A stretch of DNA of 64,000 nt from Marsupella aquatica (Eukaryota > Marchantiophyta): contig OZ316895.1 in NCBI GenBank assembly GCA_973895155.1, forward strand, positions 558,001 through 622,000, written 5' to 3'. Positions within the stretch are counted from its first letter, which is position 1; each line of letters begins with the position of its first letter. The translations under genes were made by a program, and so were the position numbers. The notes beneath the pieces were generated by a model. It was given only the letters and a program-made list of their open reading frames with translations. It was not told the DNA's origin and ran no database searches. Of the stretch, positions 1 through 10,687 are shown in pieces.

Positions 1-2962
1 GAAGCAAATGGATGTCGGTGGAGTTCTGCTGATGGTATTCTTCAAGTGTCAACCGGAGGCAAGGTTGTCATGAAGGGTAAGCGGCACAGGAATCTATACC
101 TGTTGGAGGGCAACGTGATTTGTGAAGAAGCCAATGTAACTAGATCTCAATGCGAGATGACTCAGTTGTGGCACTACAGATTGGGACACATGAGTGAAAA
201 GGGTTTGGCGGTACTTCGCAGGCAAGGACTTCTTTCTAATTTGGAATCTACTAAGCTAGATTTTTGTGAACACTGTGTGCTTGGGAAGCAGCACAGGAGA
301 ACCTTTGGTGTTGGAACTCACAATACCAAAGCTATACTTGAGTATGTACATAGTGATGTGTGGGGTCCAGCCCCAACTCCCTCACTTTCTGGAAAATTAT
401 ACTATGTCACGTTCATTGATGATTACTCACGGTATGTGTGGATCACATTTCTACACGCCAAGTCTGAAGTTTTTGGCACTTTTAAGAAGTGGAAAGCCCA
501 AATTGAGAATCAGACTGGCTCCAAGGTGAGATATCTGCGATCAGATAACGGCGGGGAGTATAGTTCAAGTGAATTTGAACTATATTGTGCAGAGCAAGGG
601 ATTACTCGTCATCTCACGACAGTTTATACTCCTCAACAGAATGGTGTTTGTGAGCGGCTAAACTGAACACTATTGGAGCGATCAAGGAGTATGTTGAGCC
701 AATCAGGTTTACCGCATGAATTTTGGGCTGAAGCTATAAATACGGCAGCTTATTTGGTAAATCTTTCTCCTTCAAGTGCAATCAATTTCAAGACGCCGTT
801 TGAAATGAGGTATGGACGGCACGCAGACTATCAGGTTTTGAGAGTCTTTGGAAGTGATGCATATGCTCTCACACCTAAGCAGAATCGATCTAAACTAGAT
901 TCTACTTCCAAGAAGTGTCTTTTTCTTGGTTATCAACCAGGTGTGAAAGGTTACAGGCTATGGGATCCAGAAGCTTGTACGTTGCTTGTCAGTAGAGATG
1001 TATCCTTTAATGAATCCAGATCATCAAAGGAGGGGGAGAATGCTCAGGCTTCCCGTACTGACAAAGGTAAATCTCCTATCCTGGACCATGTTGTGGGGGA
1101 GATTGGTCAGGAGAGTTTTCATGACATAAATGAAGGAGGTGCTCCGAGAATGGAGCTGGTTCCGGTAATGGAACAAGAGGAGCAGGCTGTTGATGGAATA
1201 CCTCAAATTCAACCAACAGAACAAGATCAACCAGAATCATCAGCTAGAAAATCGAGACGTACTACTCGAGCTCCTACAAGGTATGGACAATGGACAATGG
1301 ACAGATTCATCAAGGTTAGATGATGTTGACATTGCACCTGATGATGATGACAGAGCACTGATCTTGGAAGAAGGAGAACCTTCTTCTTATCATGAGGCGT
1401 GCATTTCAGACGAGAAAGATGAATGGAATGCAGCGATGCAGAGGAAGTTGCAATCTTTAAGTTACAATAGAACATGGGAGCTGGTGCAGCTGCCAAGTGA
1501 TCAACAAGTGGTGGATAGCAAGTGGATTTACAAGCTGAAGGACAACTCTTCAGATGGAGGAGACAAGATATACAAGGCAAGGCTTGTTGCCAAGGGATTC
1601 ACTCAAGAGAAGGGAGTGGATTACAATGAGGTCTTCTCTCCAGTTGCCAAGTATTCCACGATACAAATTTTGTGTCAACTTGTTGTGTTTTTTGATCTGG
1701 TGTTAGATCAAATGGATGTTGTTACTGCTTTTCTCTATGGCACCTTGGAGGAACAAATTTTCATGAGGCAACCACTGGGCTTTGTGAAGAAGGGCCAAGA
1801 GAGTTTAGTTTGCAGGTTACTTAAGTCCTTGTATGGATTGAAGCAAGCTCCTCGGCAGTGGAACAAGCGATTCGATGATTTCATGTTTGCACAAGGATTC
1901 ACTAGGATGGTGTATGACCCTTGTGTGTATACGAAATCAGTCAAGAATGGTGTGTTTGGTTTGCTCATTCTGGTGCTCTATGTGGATGACATGTTGATTG
2001 TGGCTAAGGATCAAACTGAGGTTGACAAACTCAAAGCAAAATTGAGTTCTGAATTCCGAATGAAGGATCTTGGGAAAGCCAAGAGGATCTTAGGTATGGA
2101 GATTACGAGGAACTTTGAAACTGGACAGTTGTGGTTGAATCAAGGCAAGTATGCTGAAAAGGTACTTGCAAGATTCAACATGGAAAATTGTAAGCCAGTA
2201 AGTATTCCTTTGGCTCCACATTTCAAGTTATCATCGGCTTTCTGCCCCACGGATCCAGTGGAGAGAGGTTTGATGACTAAGGTTCCATATGAGAAGGCAG
2301 TGGGCAGTCTAATGTATTTGATGACATGTACCAGGCCTGATCTAGCCCTAGCAATGGGCAAAGTGAGTAGATTCATGTCAAATCCAGGGAAGGTACATTG
2401 GGAGGCTGTGAAATGGATTCTCAGGTATCTTAAGGGCACAATAGACTATGGTCTATTGTTTGATAGTAGATCAAACAAAACCAAATCTTTGGTTGGCTAT
2501 GTAGATTCTGACTACGGAGGCTGTCTGGAAACAAGGAGGTCAACGACTGGGTATGTGTTTACTCTTGGAAGAGGATGCATAAGTTGGAGATCTACCTTGC
2601 CGAAGTGTGTATCTCAGTCTACTACAGAAGCAAAATATGTTGCAGCAGCAGAAGCAGCAAAGGAAGCAATTTGGTTGGATAAGCTGGTCACTGAGATGGG
2701 ATTGGAGCATGGAAAAATGACTCTTCATTGTGACAGCCAAAGTGCGCTTCACCTAGCTATTAACCAGGTTATAGATAGCAGGGTGAAACACATTGATATC
2801 AGGTACCATTTTATTAGGCAAGCAGTGTCTGATAAAATGTTTGAGCTAGTCAAGATTGATGGAAAGCTCAACCCGGCTGATGCTTTTACCAAAGTGATTC
2901 CTTTGGAGAGTTACTCAAGACACCGTGCTACTTTGCAAGTTTTGCATTTGCAGCACAAGTAG
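1..2962 (+). pseudogene. Copia pol polyprotein (integrase, RT, RNase H), disrupted
   Basis: The frame is open from base 1 to an in-frame TGA at 664-666. It continues in the same frame to about 1323, then shifts to the frame that runs to the TAG at 2960-2962. Visible motifs in order are the GAG-pre-integrase LWHYRLGHMSEKG, the integrase pieces HSDVWGPAP, FIDDYSRYVWI and RSDNGGEYSS, the reverse transcriptase motifs KARLVAKGFTQEKGVDY and YVDDMLIVAKD, and the RNase H motifs CDSQSALHLA and DIRYHFIRQA. The frameshift at about 1280-1300 coincides with a direct 7-bp duplication (GGACAAT twice in a row). The second element reads TEAEYVAAA where this copy reads TEAKYVAAA near the RNase H active site. 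The copy is judged inactive for autonomous movement. Confidence 0.88.
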
Positions 2963-3155
2963 AGTAACTTAACAATATGTAATTTCTGTATATGGGTTAC
3001 TCAATCCTATTATGGCTACGGCTTAATTCTAGTTAACCCTTAGTTAACCTTAAATGGTTTTTAGGGGGACACCTATGGTTTTAGGTGATTGTCTATAATT
3101 TTCCGCTAAGTATCTCATATGGATAGCAGAAATTGCAGTCCCCAAGACTAGAGTC

Positions 3156-3164
3156 AAGGGGGAG
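3156..3164 (+). other. Polypurine tract of Copia element 1
   Basis: The nine bases AAGGGGGAG lie two bases before the TGTTAAGG start of the 3' LTR, where plus-strand DNA synthesis is primed. The same nine bases occur on the minus strand at 4176-4184 in the second element. Confidence 0.75.
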
Positions 3165-3166
3165 TT

Positions 3167-3500
3167 TGTTAAGGATTGCTCTTAGTCTTGTGACTCATAG
3201 GTTACGGCACTTAGGCTAACCACAGTTAGGATCTTAGCTGAGGTTAGATTAGTCGTGTGTGACCTTGTATATACCAGGGCTAGTGTAAGCCGCTGGTGGG
3301 TGGTGCTTACTCATTGTAACAGAACAACAGGAGGAAGAGAGAGAGCATGTGTGTTCGTCTACTCTTGAAGTAAAGCTTGAGTGTTCGTGTGGACGTAGCC
3401 TTGGAGAATAGGTGAATCACGTAGAGATTGTGTCGACTACGTGTGCATGGAATGAGTCATGGTTGTATGGTCGTTGCGAATGACGTCTTAGTTCAACACG
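3167..3500 (+). repeat. 3' LTR of Copia element 1
   Basis: The LTR begins TGTTAAGG directly after the polypurine tract. It matches, in the opposite orientation, the solo LTR at 61083-61476 over most of its length. A TATA-like TGTATATA at 3267-3274 is a plausible promoter element. The 3' end is not certain, since the last part diverges from the solo LTR after about 3500; the true end could lie as far as 3613. Confidence 0.65.
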
Positions 3501-3613
3501 TTGCACACTGGCCAACTCTTTGCATCATTCTGGACGTCATCGGATTAGCAATATCACAAGCACAAGCAACAACAACTAAAGAGGCACAACATATAGCACG
3601 AGCATCATCAGAT

Positions 3614-3831
3614 TGTTGAGCAAAGATAACATTCACCATGACATGTTCATGAACAAGTAACAAGCAAGTAGTTGATGTACTAGAGAGATGTGTAGTAAGT
3701 TCACCTTAGATGAGGGTATGTCCTCGGGAACACACATTCAAAGGTTTACTGCACTCTAGGCCGGTCTGCCATACCAAGTCTCCGCAACACAAGCCCTGAA
3801 CTCTATTTCTCAACTAACTCCGTGACAATAA
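3614..3831 (-). repeat. Older LTR split by Copia element 2 (left part)
   Basis: This stretch begins TGTTGAGC and is related to, but clearly diverged from, the LTRs of element 2. It stops at the target duplication of element 2, and its last 22 bases lie on the other side at 10364-10385, ending CTAACA. It is therefore a pre-existing LTR, probably solo, that served as insertion target. No convincing target duplication of the older LTR itself was found. Confidence 0.7.
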
Positions 3832-4173
3832 TGTTGAGCATAGACGACATTCACAACGGCAAGCCCATGAACCATCCAACGCACAATAGTTGACACAGAG
3901 AGATACGTGGTTCACCTCCACATGAGGCTACGTCCACGGGAACACACAAGAGCTTTACTGCACTCTAGGCCGACCGGCCATACCAAACATCCACAGCACA
4001 AGCTCTCCCTATCTCTCAACTAGCTCCGTAACAATAAGCCTAAGTTCCACCAGGGTCTGGCATCAGCCCTGGCTATATGCACAACAGCACTACCGCTAAC
4101 CTTAGCTAGGTCCTAACCTGAGTTAGCCTAACTGGCTAGCATAAGAGTCACAAGACTAGAGCAATATCTAACA
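3832..4173 (-). repeat. 3' LTR of Copia element 2
   Basis: The 342-bp repeat begins TGTTGAGC and ends CTAACA on the plus strand, so it reads TGTTAG to CAACA on its own strand. It matches the 10015-10358 copy almost perfectly. The polypurine tract abuts it on the internal side. Confidence 0.93.
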
Positions 4174-4175
4174 AA

Positions 4176-4184
4176 CTCCCCCTT
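4176..4184 (-). other. Polypurine tract of Copia element 2
   Basis: On the minus strand this reads AAGGGGGAG, two bases from the 3' LTR. It is identical to the tract of element 1 at 3156-3164. Confidence 0.75.
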
Positions 4185-4380
4185 GAATCTTGTCTTGGGG
4201 ACTGGACTAAATGCTACCATATGGAATCCTCAGCGGGAAGTTCTAGACAATCACCAAACCAGGTCTCCCCCTAAAAACTACAAGGGTTAACTAAGGGTTA
4301 ACTAGAACTAAGCCGTAGCCTAACAGGAATGAGTAATCCATATACAAATAGTCACACATTGCTAAATAACTCTACTTGCA

Positions 4381-7300
4381 CTACAACTGCATAACTTGCA
4401 AAGTAGCACGGTGTCTTGAGAAACTCTCCAAAGGAATCACTTTGGTAAAGGCATCAGCGGGATTGAGCTTTCCATCAATCTTGACTAGCTCAAAAGTTTT
4501 ATCAGACACTGCTTGCCTGATAAAATGGTACCTGATATCAATGTGCTTCACCCTGCTATCCATCACCTGGTTAGCAGCCAAGTGAAGAGCACTCTGACTA
4601 TCACAGTTTAGAGTCATTTTTCCATGCTCTAAACCCATCTCCGCGATCAACTTATCCAACCAAATTGCTTCCTTTGCAGCTTCTGCTGCTGCAACATACT
4701 CTGCTTCTGTAGTAGACTGAGATATGCACTTCTGCAAGGTAGATTTCCAACTGATACATCCTCCTCCAAGAGTGTATACAAACCCAGTTGTAGATCTCCT
4801 TGTATCCAGACAGCCTCCATAGTCAGAATCTACATAGCCAACTAACGTTCTATTTGATCTGTTATCAAATAGTAATCCATAGTCCTGTGTTCCCTTCACA
4901 TACCTGAGAATCCATTTCACAGCTTCCCAATGTACCTTCCCTGGATTTGACATGAATCTGCTAACCTTGCCCATCGCTAGGGCCAAGTCAGGCCTAGTAC
5001 AAGTCATCAAATACATCAGACTGCCTACTGCCTTCTCATAAGGAATCTTAGCCATCAGACCTTTCTCCACAGCATCCGTAGGAGATAAAGCCGATGATAA
5101 CTTGAAATGTGAAGCTAAAGGAATACTCACTGACTTACAGTTTTCCATGTTGAATCGTGCAAGTACTTTCCTTGCATACTGGCCTTGACTCAAGCACAAC
5201 TGTCCAGTCTCAGAGTTCCTAAAAATCTCCATACCTAAGATCCTCTTGGCCTTACCAAGATCCTTCATCCTGAATTCAACGCTCAATTTCGCCTTGAGAC
5301 TGTCAACCTCAGATTGATCTTTAGCCACAATTAGCATGTCATCCACATAGATCACCAGAATGATGAAACCAAATACATCATTCTTGACTGATTTCGTATA
5401 CACACAAGGATCATACACCATCCTTGTAAAACCTTGAGCAAGCATGAAATCATCAAACCGCTTGTTCCACTGTTTGGGAGACTACTTCAATCCATACAAG
5501 GATTTGAGCAATCTGCAAACTAAGTTCTCTTGGCCCTTCTTCATAAAGCCTAGTGGTTGTCTCATGAAGATCATCTCTTCCAAGTTGCCATAGAGAAAAG
5601 CAGTAACAACATTCATCTGATCCATCACCAGATTAAAAAACACAACAAACTGACACAAGATCCGAATTGTGAAATACTTAGCCACCGGTGAAAAGACCTC
5701 ATTGTAATCCACTCCTTTCTCCTGAGTGAACCCCTTGGCAACAAGCCTTGCCTTATAGATCTTATCTCCACCCTCTGAAGGACTGTCCTTCAACTTGTAA
5801 ATCCACTTGTTGTCCACCACTTGTTGACTTCTTGGAAGCTCCACCAACTCCCATGTCTTGTTGTCACTCAAAGATTGTAACTCCCTCTGCATTGCTGCAT
5901 TCCACTCATGCTTCTGCTCTGAAGCAAAGCCTCACTATACGAAGAAGGCTCTCCTTCTTCCAAGATCAAAGCCATATCATCTTCATCAGGTGCAATGTCA
6001 ATATCATCTAGCTTAGATGAGTCTGCCCATTGACCATACCTGGTAGGAGCTCTAGTAGAACGACTGGAAGTTCTTCTAGTAGATGACTCAGGCTGATCTG
6101 TTGCTGCTGCTGGTTGAATTTGAGGTACCCCAGCAACAATTTTCTCCTCTTGTTCCATCACAGGAACCAGCTCCAAGCCCGGAGCTTCTCCATCTCTCCT
6201 GTCATGAACTGCATCATGACTAATCTCCCCCTCAACCCGGTCCGGGATGAGAGATTTCTCCTTGTCAGTATGGGAGTCCTGAGAACTCTCCCCCTCCTTT
6301 GATGATCTGGATTCATTAAAGGACACATCTCTACTGACAATTAGCTTACAGGTTACTGGATCCCATAACCTATAACCCTTCACACCTTTCTGATAACCAA
6401 GGAAAATGCATTTCTTCGACTTGGACTCCAACTTGGATCGAAGCTGGGAAGGTGTAAGCACATAAGCATCACATCAAAAAATCCTCAGATGTGAGTAATC
6501 TGCTGGACGCCCGTACCTCATTTCAAATGGCGTCTTGAATCCAATAGAACTGGATGGAGAAAAATCTACCAAATAAACTACAGTGTTGACAGCTTCAGCC
6601 CAAAACTCATGTGGTAAGCATGATTGACTCAACATACTCCTCGAGCGGTCCAATAGTGTTCGGTTGAGTCTCTCAGAAACACCATTCTGCTGAGGAGTAT
6701 AACTTGTTGTGAGATGGCGGGTAATCCCTTGCTCCTTACAATACGTTCCAAATTCACCGGAACTGTATTCACCGCCGTTATCCGATCGAAGATATCTCAC
6801 CTTATTACCAGTCTGATTTTCAACTTGGGCTTTCCACTCCTTAAAAGTGGCAAAAACATCAGACTTATTGTGTAGAAAGTATATCCACACATACCTTGAG
6901 TAATCGTCTATGAACGTGACATAGTATAACCGTCCAGAATGTGAGGGAGTAGGGGCTGGACCCCACACATCACTATGTACATACTCAAGTACCTCCTTGC
7001 TGGTGTGAGTTCCAACTCCGAAGGGTTTCCTGTGTTGCTTCCCTAGCACACAGTGCTCACAAAATTCCAACTTACAAGATTGCAAATTAGAAAGTAATCC
7101 TTTCTTCTGAAGAATAACCAAACCTTTTTCACTCATGTGGCCCAAACGGAAGTGCCACAGCCGGGCCGTCTCCTCATGAGATAAGGTTACATTGGCTTCA
7201 TCACAGACTACACTGCCTTCCAAAACGTATAGATTGCAATGTCTCTTTCCCTTCAATACAACTTTAGTACCAGTTGAAACCTGAAGGACACCATTAGCAG

Positions 7301-7598
7301 AATTCCACTGATGGCCATTTGCCTCTAAAACTCCAAGTGAAATGAGATTTTTCATCATGTTGGGAATATGTCTCACATTCCTCAATGTTCTCACAGCACC
7401 ATCAAACATCTGAAATCTTACAGATCCAAGTCTAACAACTTGACATGGGATTCCATTTCCCATCAACACTGACCCGTTGGAAACCGTGTAAGAACTGAAA
7501 CAATCTCTCCTAGAGCAAATATGAAAAGTACATGCACTATCTAGAATCCAGTCATCACTACCTGGATTTGACACTACGTTGAGAGCATAACCTTGACA
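4381..7598 (-). pseudogene. Copia pol polyprotein of element 2, disrupted
   Basis: Pol continues in the same frame as gag after an in-frame TGA at 7599-7601. It starts with an aspartic protease motif (WILDSACTFHIC). GAG-pre-integrase (LWHFRLGHMSEKG), integrase (HSDVWGPAP, FIDDYSRYVWI, RSDNGGEYSS), reverse transcriptase (KARLVAKGFTQEKGVDY, YVDDMLIVAKD) and RNase H (AEYVAAAEAAKEA, CDSQSALHLA) follow. Further breaks are a TGA at 6474-6476 within the integrase C-terminal region, a 1-base deletion near 5890-5920 before reverse transcriptase, and a TAG at 5482-5484 where element 1 reads Q in the KQAPRQW stretch. The last codon stop is at 4381-4383. Catalytic motifs are otherwise preserved. Confidence 0.9.
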
Positions 7599-8459
7599 TC
7601 ACAATATGTCATTATCATCGAGTAAATCTACCTCATGCGAGCTCGATGCCGCATTAGCAGAGGCAGTAGGGACCTTTACTCGACAATCCCTTTTCATGTG
7701 GCCAGGCTTGCCACAATTCCAACATGCAAGAGGCTTCCTCTCTTGTGATTTTCCTCTGGATTTAGATCTCCCCCGTGATGTAGATCTAAACCTGTTCTGT
7801 CCATTCGTGCGCTGCGCTGCTCTTCCCCTGTTCACATTGAGCGCAGTGCCAGAAGAAGATGCTGTTTGTGATTGACCCAACTTCTTTTGAGCATCATCAG
7901 ACAGTAATGAGCTCACCACCTCATTATATGAAATGGACTTCAGATCTCTGTACAAGAGAACCTGTTTCAAGCCCTGATAAGACAACGGTAAGGAGCTTAG
8001 CAGAAGCAAGGCCTTATCCTCATCTTCAACTCTTTTTCCCAGGTTTGACAGATCCACCGCTAGACTGTCAAACTCATCCAGGTGATCCTGCATCTTGCTC
8101 CCTTCCTTGAGCCTAAGGCTCATCAAGAGAGACTTCTTGTACAGCCGGTCTGACGCATCTTCCCGGTAGTACTTCTCTCTTAGAGCCTTGAACAGTGACG
8201 CGCAATCCGCATAATCATCCAGCTGCTTGATGATGTGCGGCTTGAGATATAGCATCACTACATTGACAGCAATCACCTGCTCCTGTCTCCATTGCCTCAC
8301 TGAAATCTCCTCCTCTCCATCATACTGCTCTCGCGATGAAAGCAGATGAGCTAACCCCATGGCCCGTAGAACACCCTTCACTTGCTTCTCCCAGAGCAAG
8401 TAATCAGTACGACCATCGTACTTCTCCACCTCAAACTTCACTCCTCCAAATCTAGCCAT
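7599..8459 (-). CDS. Copia Gag with CCHC zinc knuckle
   Basis: The start at 8459 gives MARFGGVKFEVEKYDG, a usual Copia Gag N-terminus. The frame is open about 135 codons further upstream, but that part resembles the non-coding leader and was not included. The 286-residue product has the UBN2-type Gag body (KLEEKY-like region KALREKYYREDASDRLYKK), a basic Arg/Ser-rich stretch and the zinc knuckle CWNCGKPGHMKRDC near the C-terminus. It ends at a TGA directly before pol in the same frame. Gag forms the virus-like particle and packages element RNA. The open frame suggests that this half of the element could still be translated. Confidence 0.85.
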   Translation of the reverse strand: MARFGGVKFEVEKYDGRTDYLLWEKQVKGVLRAMGLAHLLSSREQYDGEEEISVRQWRQEQVIAVNVVMLYLKPHIIKQLDDYADCASLFKALREKYYREDASDRLYKKSLLMSLRLKEGSKMQDHLDEFDSLAVDLSNLGKRVEDEDKALLLLSSLPLSYQGLKQVLLYRDLKSISYNEVVSSLLSDDAQKKLGQSQTASSSGTALNVNRGRAAQRTNGQNRFRSTSRGRSKSRGKSQERKPLACWNCGKPGHMKRDCRVKVPTASANAASSSHEVDLLDDNDIL

Positions 8460-10000
8460 CTCCCTCTTCTTCCCTACTACCGACAGCTCTGGTAGTAACA
8501 CAGCTTCCTCCACTGCACGCCGCACCGGTGATCGTACCGGTGTTATAAGTTCCTCCTCAAACGGTAGCAGCTCCTCCTCAGACTCTCCGTTTGACCGTCG
8601 CGATCCTGAAGCTCCACCGACGCCAATTCTTCTAGTATCCTCCGAGTCACTTGGGAAACTCCCCCGTTTTGACCACCTCGGAGAATAACCAAAATACCAA
8701 GTACAACCTGTCGTCGGAATTGCGATGTGATCGGTGCGCCGCGTTGCTAACTCCAGTGGCAACGTCCTCACCAAAAAAGAACCAAAAAAGTTACCGTGCG
8801 ACGGACGGAATCTTTGTGTGACGGCCGAAAAACAGCTCTCTATTTTTTGGGAATATTCCCGCACAGTCCAATAGGGCTCACAGGGGGCCGTTCCCCCTGT
8901 CGGAGCGGTTAAAACGGAGGGTCACAGGGCCCGGGATGAGGCACAACCAATGAGGAGGAGGAGAGAATTTTTTTTTTCAGAAAAACACACTCTAAAGGGG
9001 TCTTAAAGCCCCTGGCAAAGGCGCGCGTATTCGCGGTATCGCGCGCGTATTCACGGCCAGAATCGCGTATAAATTGCAAAAAACGTGAAAAAACTGGTTT
9101 AAAGTGGTCAAAACGCGCGTTTTTCACATTTTTGGGCCGTATATGGGCGTTTTTGGCCGTATTTGGGCCCAAAAAAGCACGTTTTTGCGCTTAAAGGGGT
9201 GTGGGAGGCCGGTGTGCACGCCGGGGCGTATGGCGAACCTGGTTTGTCGGGTATTGGGGCCGTATTGGGGCAAAAAATGCCCTAAACTAACCTTAAAAAT
9301 GTGCCCAAAATGACACAAAGGCCGTGTTACAAACCTCAGCCGCCTCCGCTTTGGTTTCCAATGAGAAAAGTGATGCCCGCCGACATGAAAATGTTTCCGA
9401 ATTGCACCGGCACGTCTGAAGCTCCACCAGAGAAAGAACTTATGTTGCGTCGTCTTCACTCCGCGTCAAGTGCCAATCCCGGACTCAAAACGACCGTCTC
9501 GCCACGATCTCTCCGTTGAGCCTCAGCACTTCGCGTTTCTTCCTCCGAGTCAAGCGTCACGATGAGTAATCCGGTTCAGGGAAAAACAAGCACCATAGCT
9601 TGTCAAAAAACCAGAACGCCTCCTTCACTTGTCACGACGCACTCGTTCTGCAAACGTCAGCAAACAAGATACCAAAACGACCAGCACGCTCCAACCTTCA
9701 ACTTGAACTATCACATGCGACGCCTCGCACACCGCACAGCTCACACCGTTGAAGAAACGATCTCTGGTTTCTCCCCCGAAATACCGTCGAACATGAATAA
9801 ACCCTGAACGACGCAAACTTCAATTCCTCCGCACCACGGATACCGATCAGCGAGCTCTAACCACCGTTAGAATGCCCTCTCACTAACCTATCCGCTTAGC
9901 CACACACAATCGAGTTTCATGCAATGAAACTCTGAATGTACCATCGACAATGAACGCTGGAAAAACCTGTCATGAAAAAACCTCGTCACCTCCCAGGCAT
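8460..10000 (-). other. Long 5' leader of Copia element 2
   Basis: About 1.5 kb separates the primer binding site from the gag start. The part at 8880-9300 is GC-rich with repeated GGGCCGTAT-type and CGCGCG motifs, while 9300-10000 is richer in A and C. Short open frames occur on both strands, but none resembles a known protein. It may hold packaging and translation signals or captured sequence. Confidence 0.5.
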
Positions 10001-10012
10001 GCTCTGATACCA
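10001..10012 (-). other. Primer binding site for initiator Met tRNA
   Basis: On the minus strand the bases read TGGTATCAGAGC, complementary to the 3' end of plant initiator methionine tRNA, the standard Copia primer. The site is two bases from the 5' LTR at 10015-10358. Confidence 0.92.
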
Positions 10013-10014
10013 CT

Positions 10015-10358
10015 TGTTGAGCATAGACGACATTCACAACGGCAAGCCCATGAACCATCCAACGCACAATAGTTGACACAGAGAGATACGTGGTTCACCT
10101 CCACATGAGGCTACGTCCACGGGAACACACAAGAGCTTTACTGCACTCTAGGCCGACCGGCCATACCAAACATCCACAGCACAAGCTCTCCCTATCTCTC
10201 AACTAGCTCCGTAACAATGAGCCTAAGTTCCACCAGGGTCTGGCATCAGCCCTGGCTATATGCACAACAGCACTACCGCTAACCTTAGCTAGGTCCTAAC
10301 CTGAGTTAGCCTAACTATGGTTAGCATAAGAGTCACAAGACTAGAGCAATATCTAACA
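10015..10358 (-). repeat. 5' LTR of Copia element 2
   Basis: The 344-bp repeat differs from the 3' LTR by two substitutions and a 2-bp insertion. It carries a TATA-like CATATAG on its own strand upstream of the leader. It is followed by the AATAA target duplication at 10359-10363. Confidence 0.93.
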
Positions 10359-10363
10359 AATAA

Positions 10364-10385
10364 TCCTATGTTCAGACTCCTAACA
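10364..10385 (-). repeat. Older LTR split by Copia element 2 (right remnant)
   Basis: These 22 bases end CTAACA and complete the LTR that begins at 3614 on the other side of element 2. Confidence 0.6.
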
Positions 10386-10402
10386 AACAGTCAAATACCC
10401 CT

Positions 10403-10679
10403 CTCGGGGGGTTGACTATCAAAAATTTTATGAACTACGTGCGATCCAAAATAGATATTTTTGATAAAAATTAACTAAATTTTTAAAAAGCGTAGGAGGC
10501 AAAAGAAGGTATTATAAACTCATATTTATAGAATATTCTCTATAAATAAAATAAAATAGATTATTAATATTAAAAATGAAGAATATTCTTGGAATATTTT
10601 CTTTATAAAATAGATCTATTTATATTAGGCTAGGATCGCACATGGTACCCCAAAATATACACTTAGTTAACCCCCCGAG
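10403..10679. mobile_element. hAT-like MITE with 8-bp target duplication
   Basis: A 277-bp AT-rich, non-coding element has terminal inverted repeats beginning CTCGGGGGGTTRACTA. Similarity extends inward to a shared TGCGATCC about 50 bases from each end. The 8-bp duplication ATACCCCT flanks it at 10395-10402 and 10680-10687. An 8-bp target duplication is characteristic of hAT transposons. No transposase frame is present, so it is non-autonomous. Confidence 0.85.
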
Positions 10680-10687
10680 ATACCCCT

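Larger units (their letters stand above)
1..3500 (+). mobile_element. Ty1/Copia LTR retrotransposon, 5'-truncated by window edge, decayed
   Basis: This is the 3' part of a Copia-superfamily retrotransposon. It contains part of the GAG-pre-integrase region, the integrase, reverse transcriptase and RNase H, then a polypurine tract and one LTR. The domain order integrase before reverse transcriptase is diagnostic of Copia rather than Gypsy. The protein is closely similar to that of the minus-strand element at 3832-10358, so both belong to related families. The coding frame is broken by a stop and a frameshift. The right end is uncertain: similarity to the solo LTR at 61083-61476 fades near 3500. 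Confidence 0.9.
3832..10358 (-). mobile_element. Complete Ty1/Copia LTR retrotransposon (element 2), nested
   Basis: A full-length 6527-bp element lies on the minus strand. It has two LTRs (3832-4173 and 10015-10358), a primer binding site at 10001-10012, a polypurine tract at 4176-4184, and gag and pol in Copia order. The target duplication AATAA flanks it at 3827-3831 and 10359-10363. The LTRs differ by two substitutions and one 2-bp indel, which points to recent insertion. Even so, gag-pol carries three in-frame stops and one frameshift, so the copy either decayed quickly or was mobilised in trans. The leader between primer site and gag start is unusually long, about 1.5 kb. Confidence 0.93.

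Noticed and set aside
8460-8864. Extended Gag N-terminus upstream of the methionine at 8459
   Set aside because: The downstream start matches the usual Copia Gag beginning; the upstream part looks like translated leader.
9104-9519. Open frames on both strands in the leader of Copia element 2
   Set aside because: They lie between primer site and gag, have biased GC-rich composition and resemble no protein.
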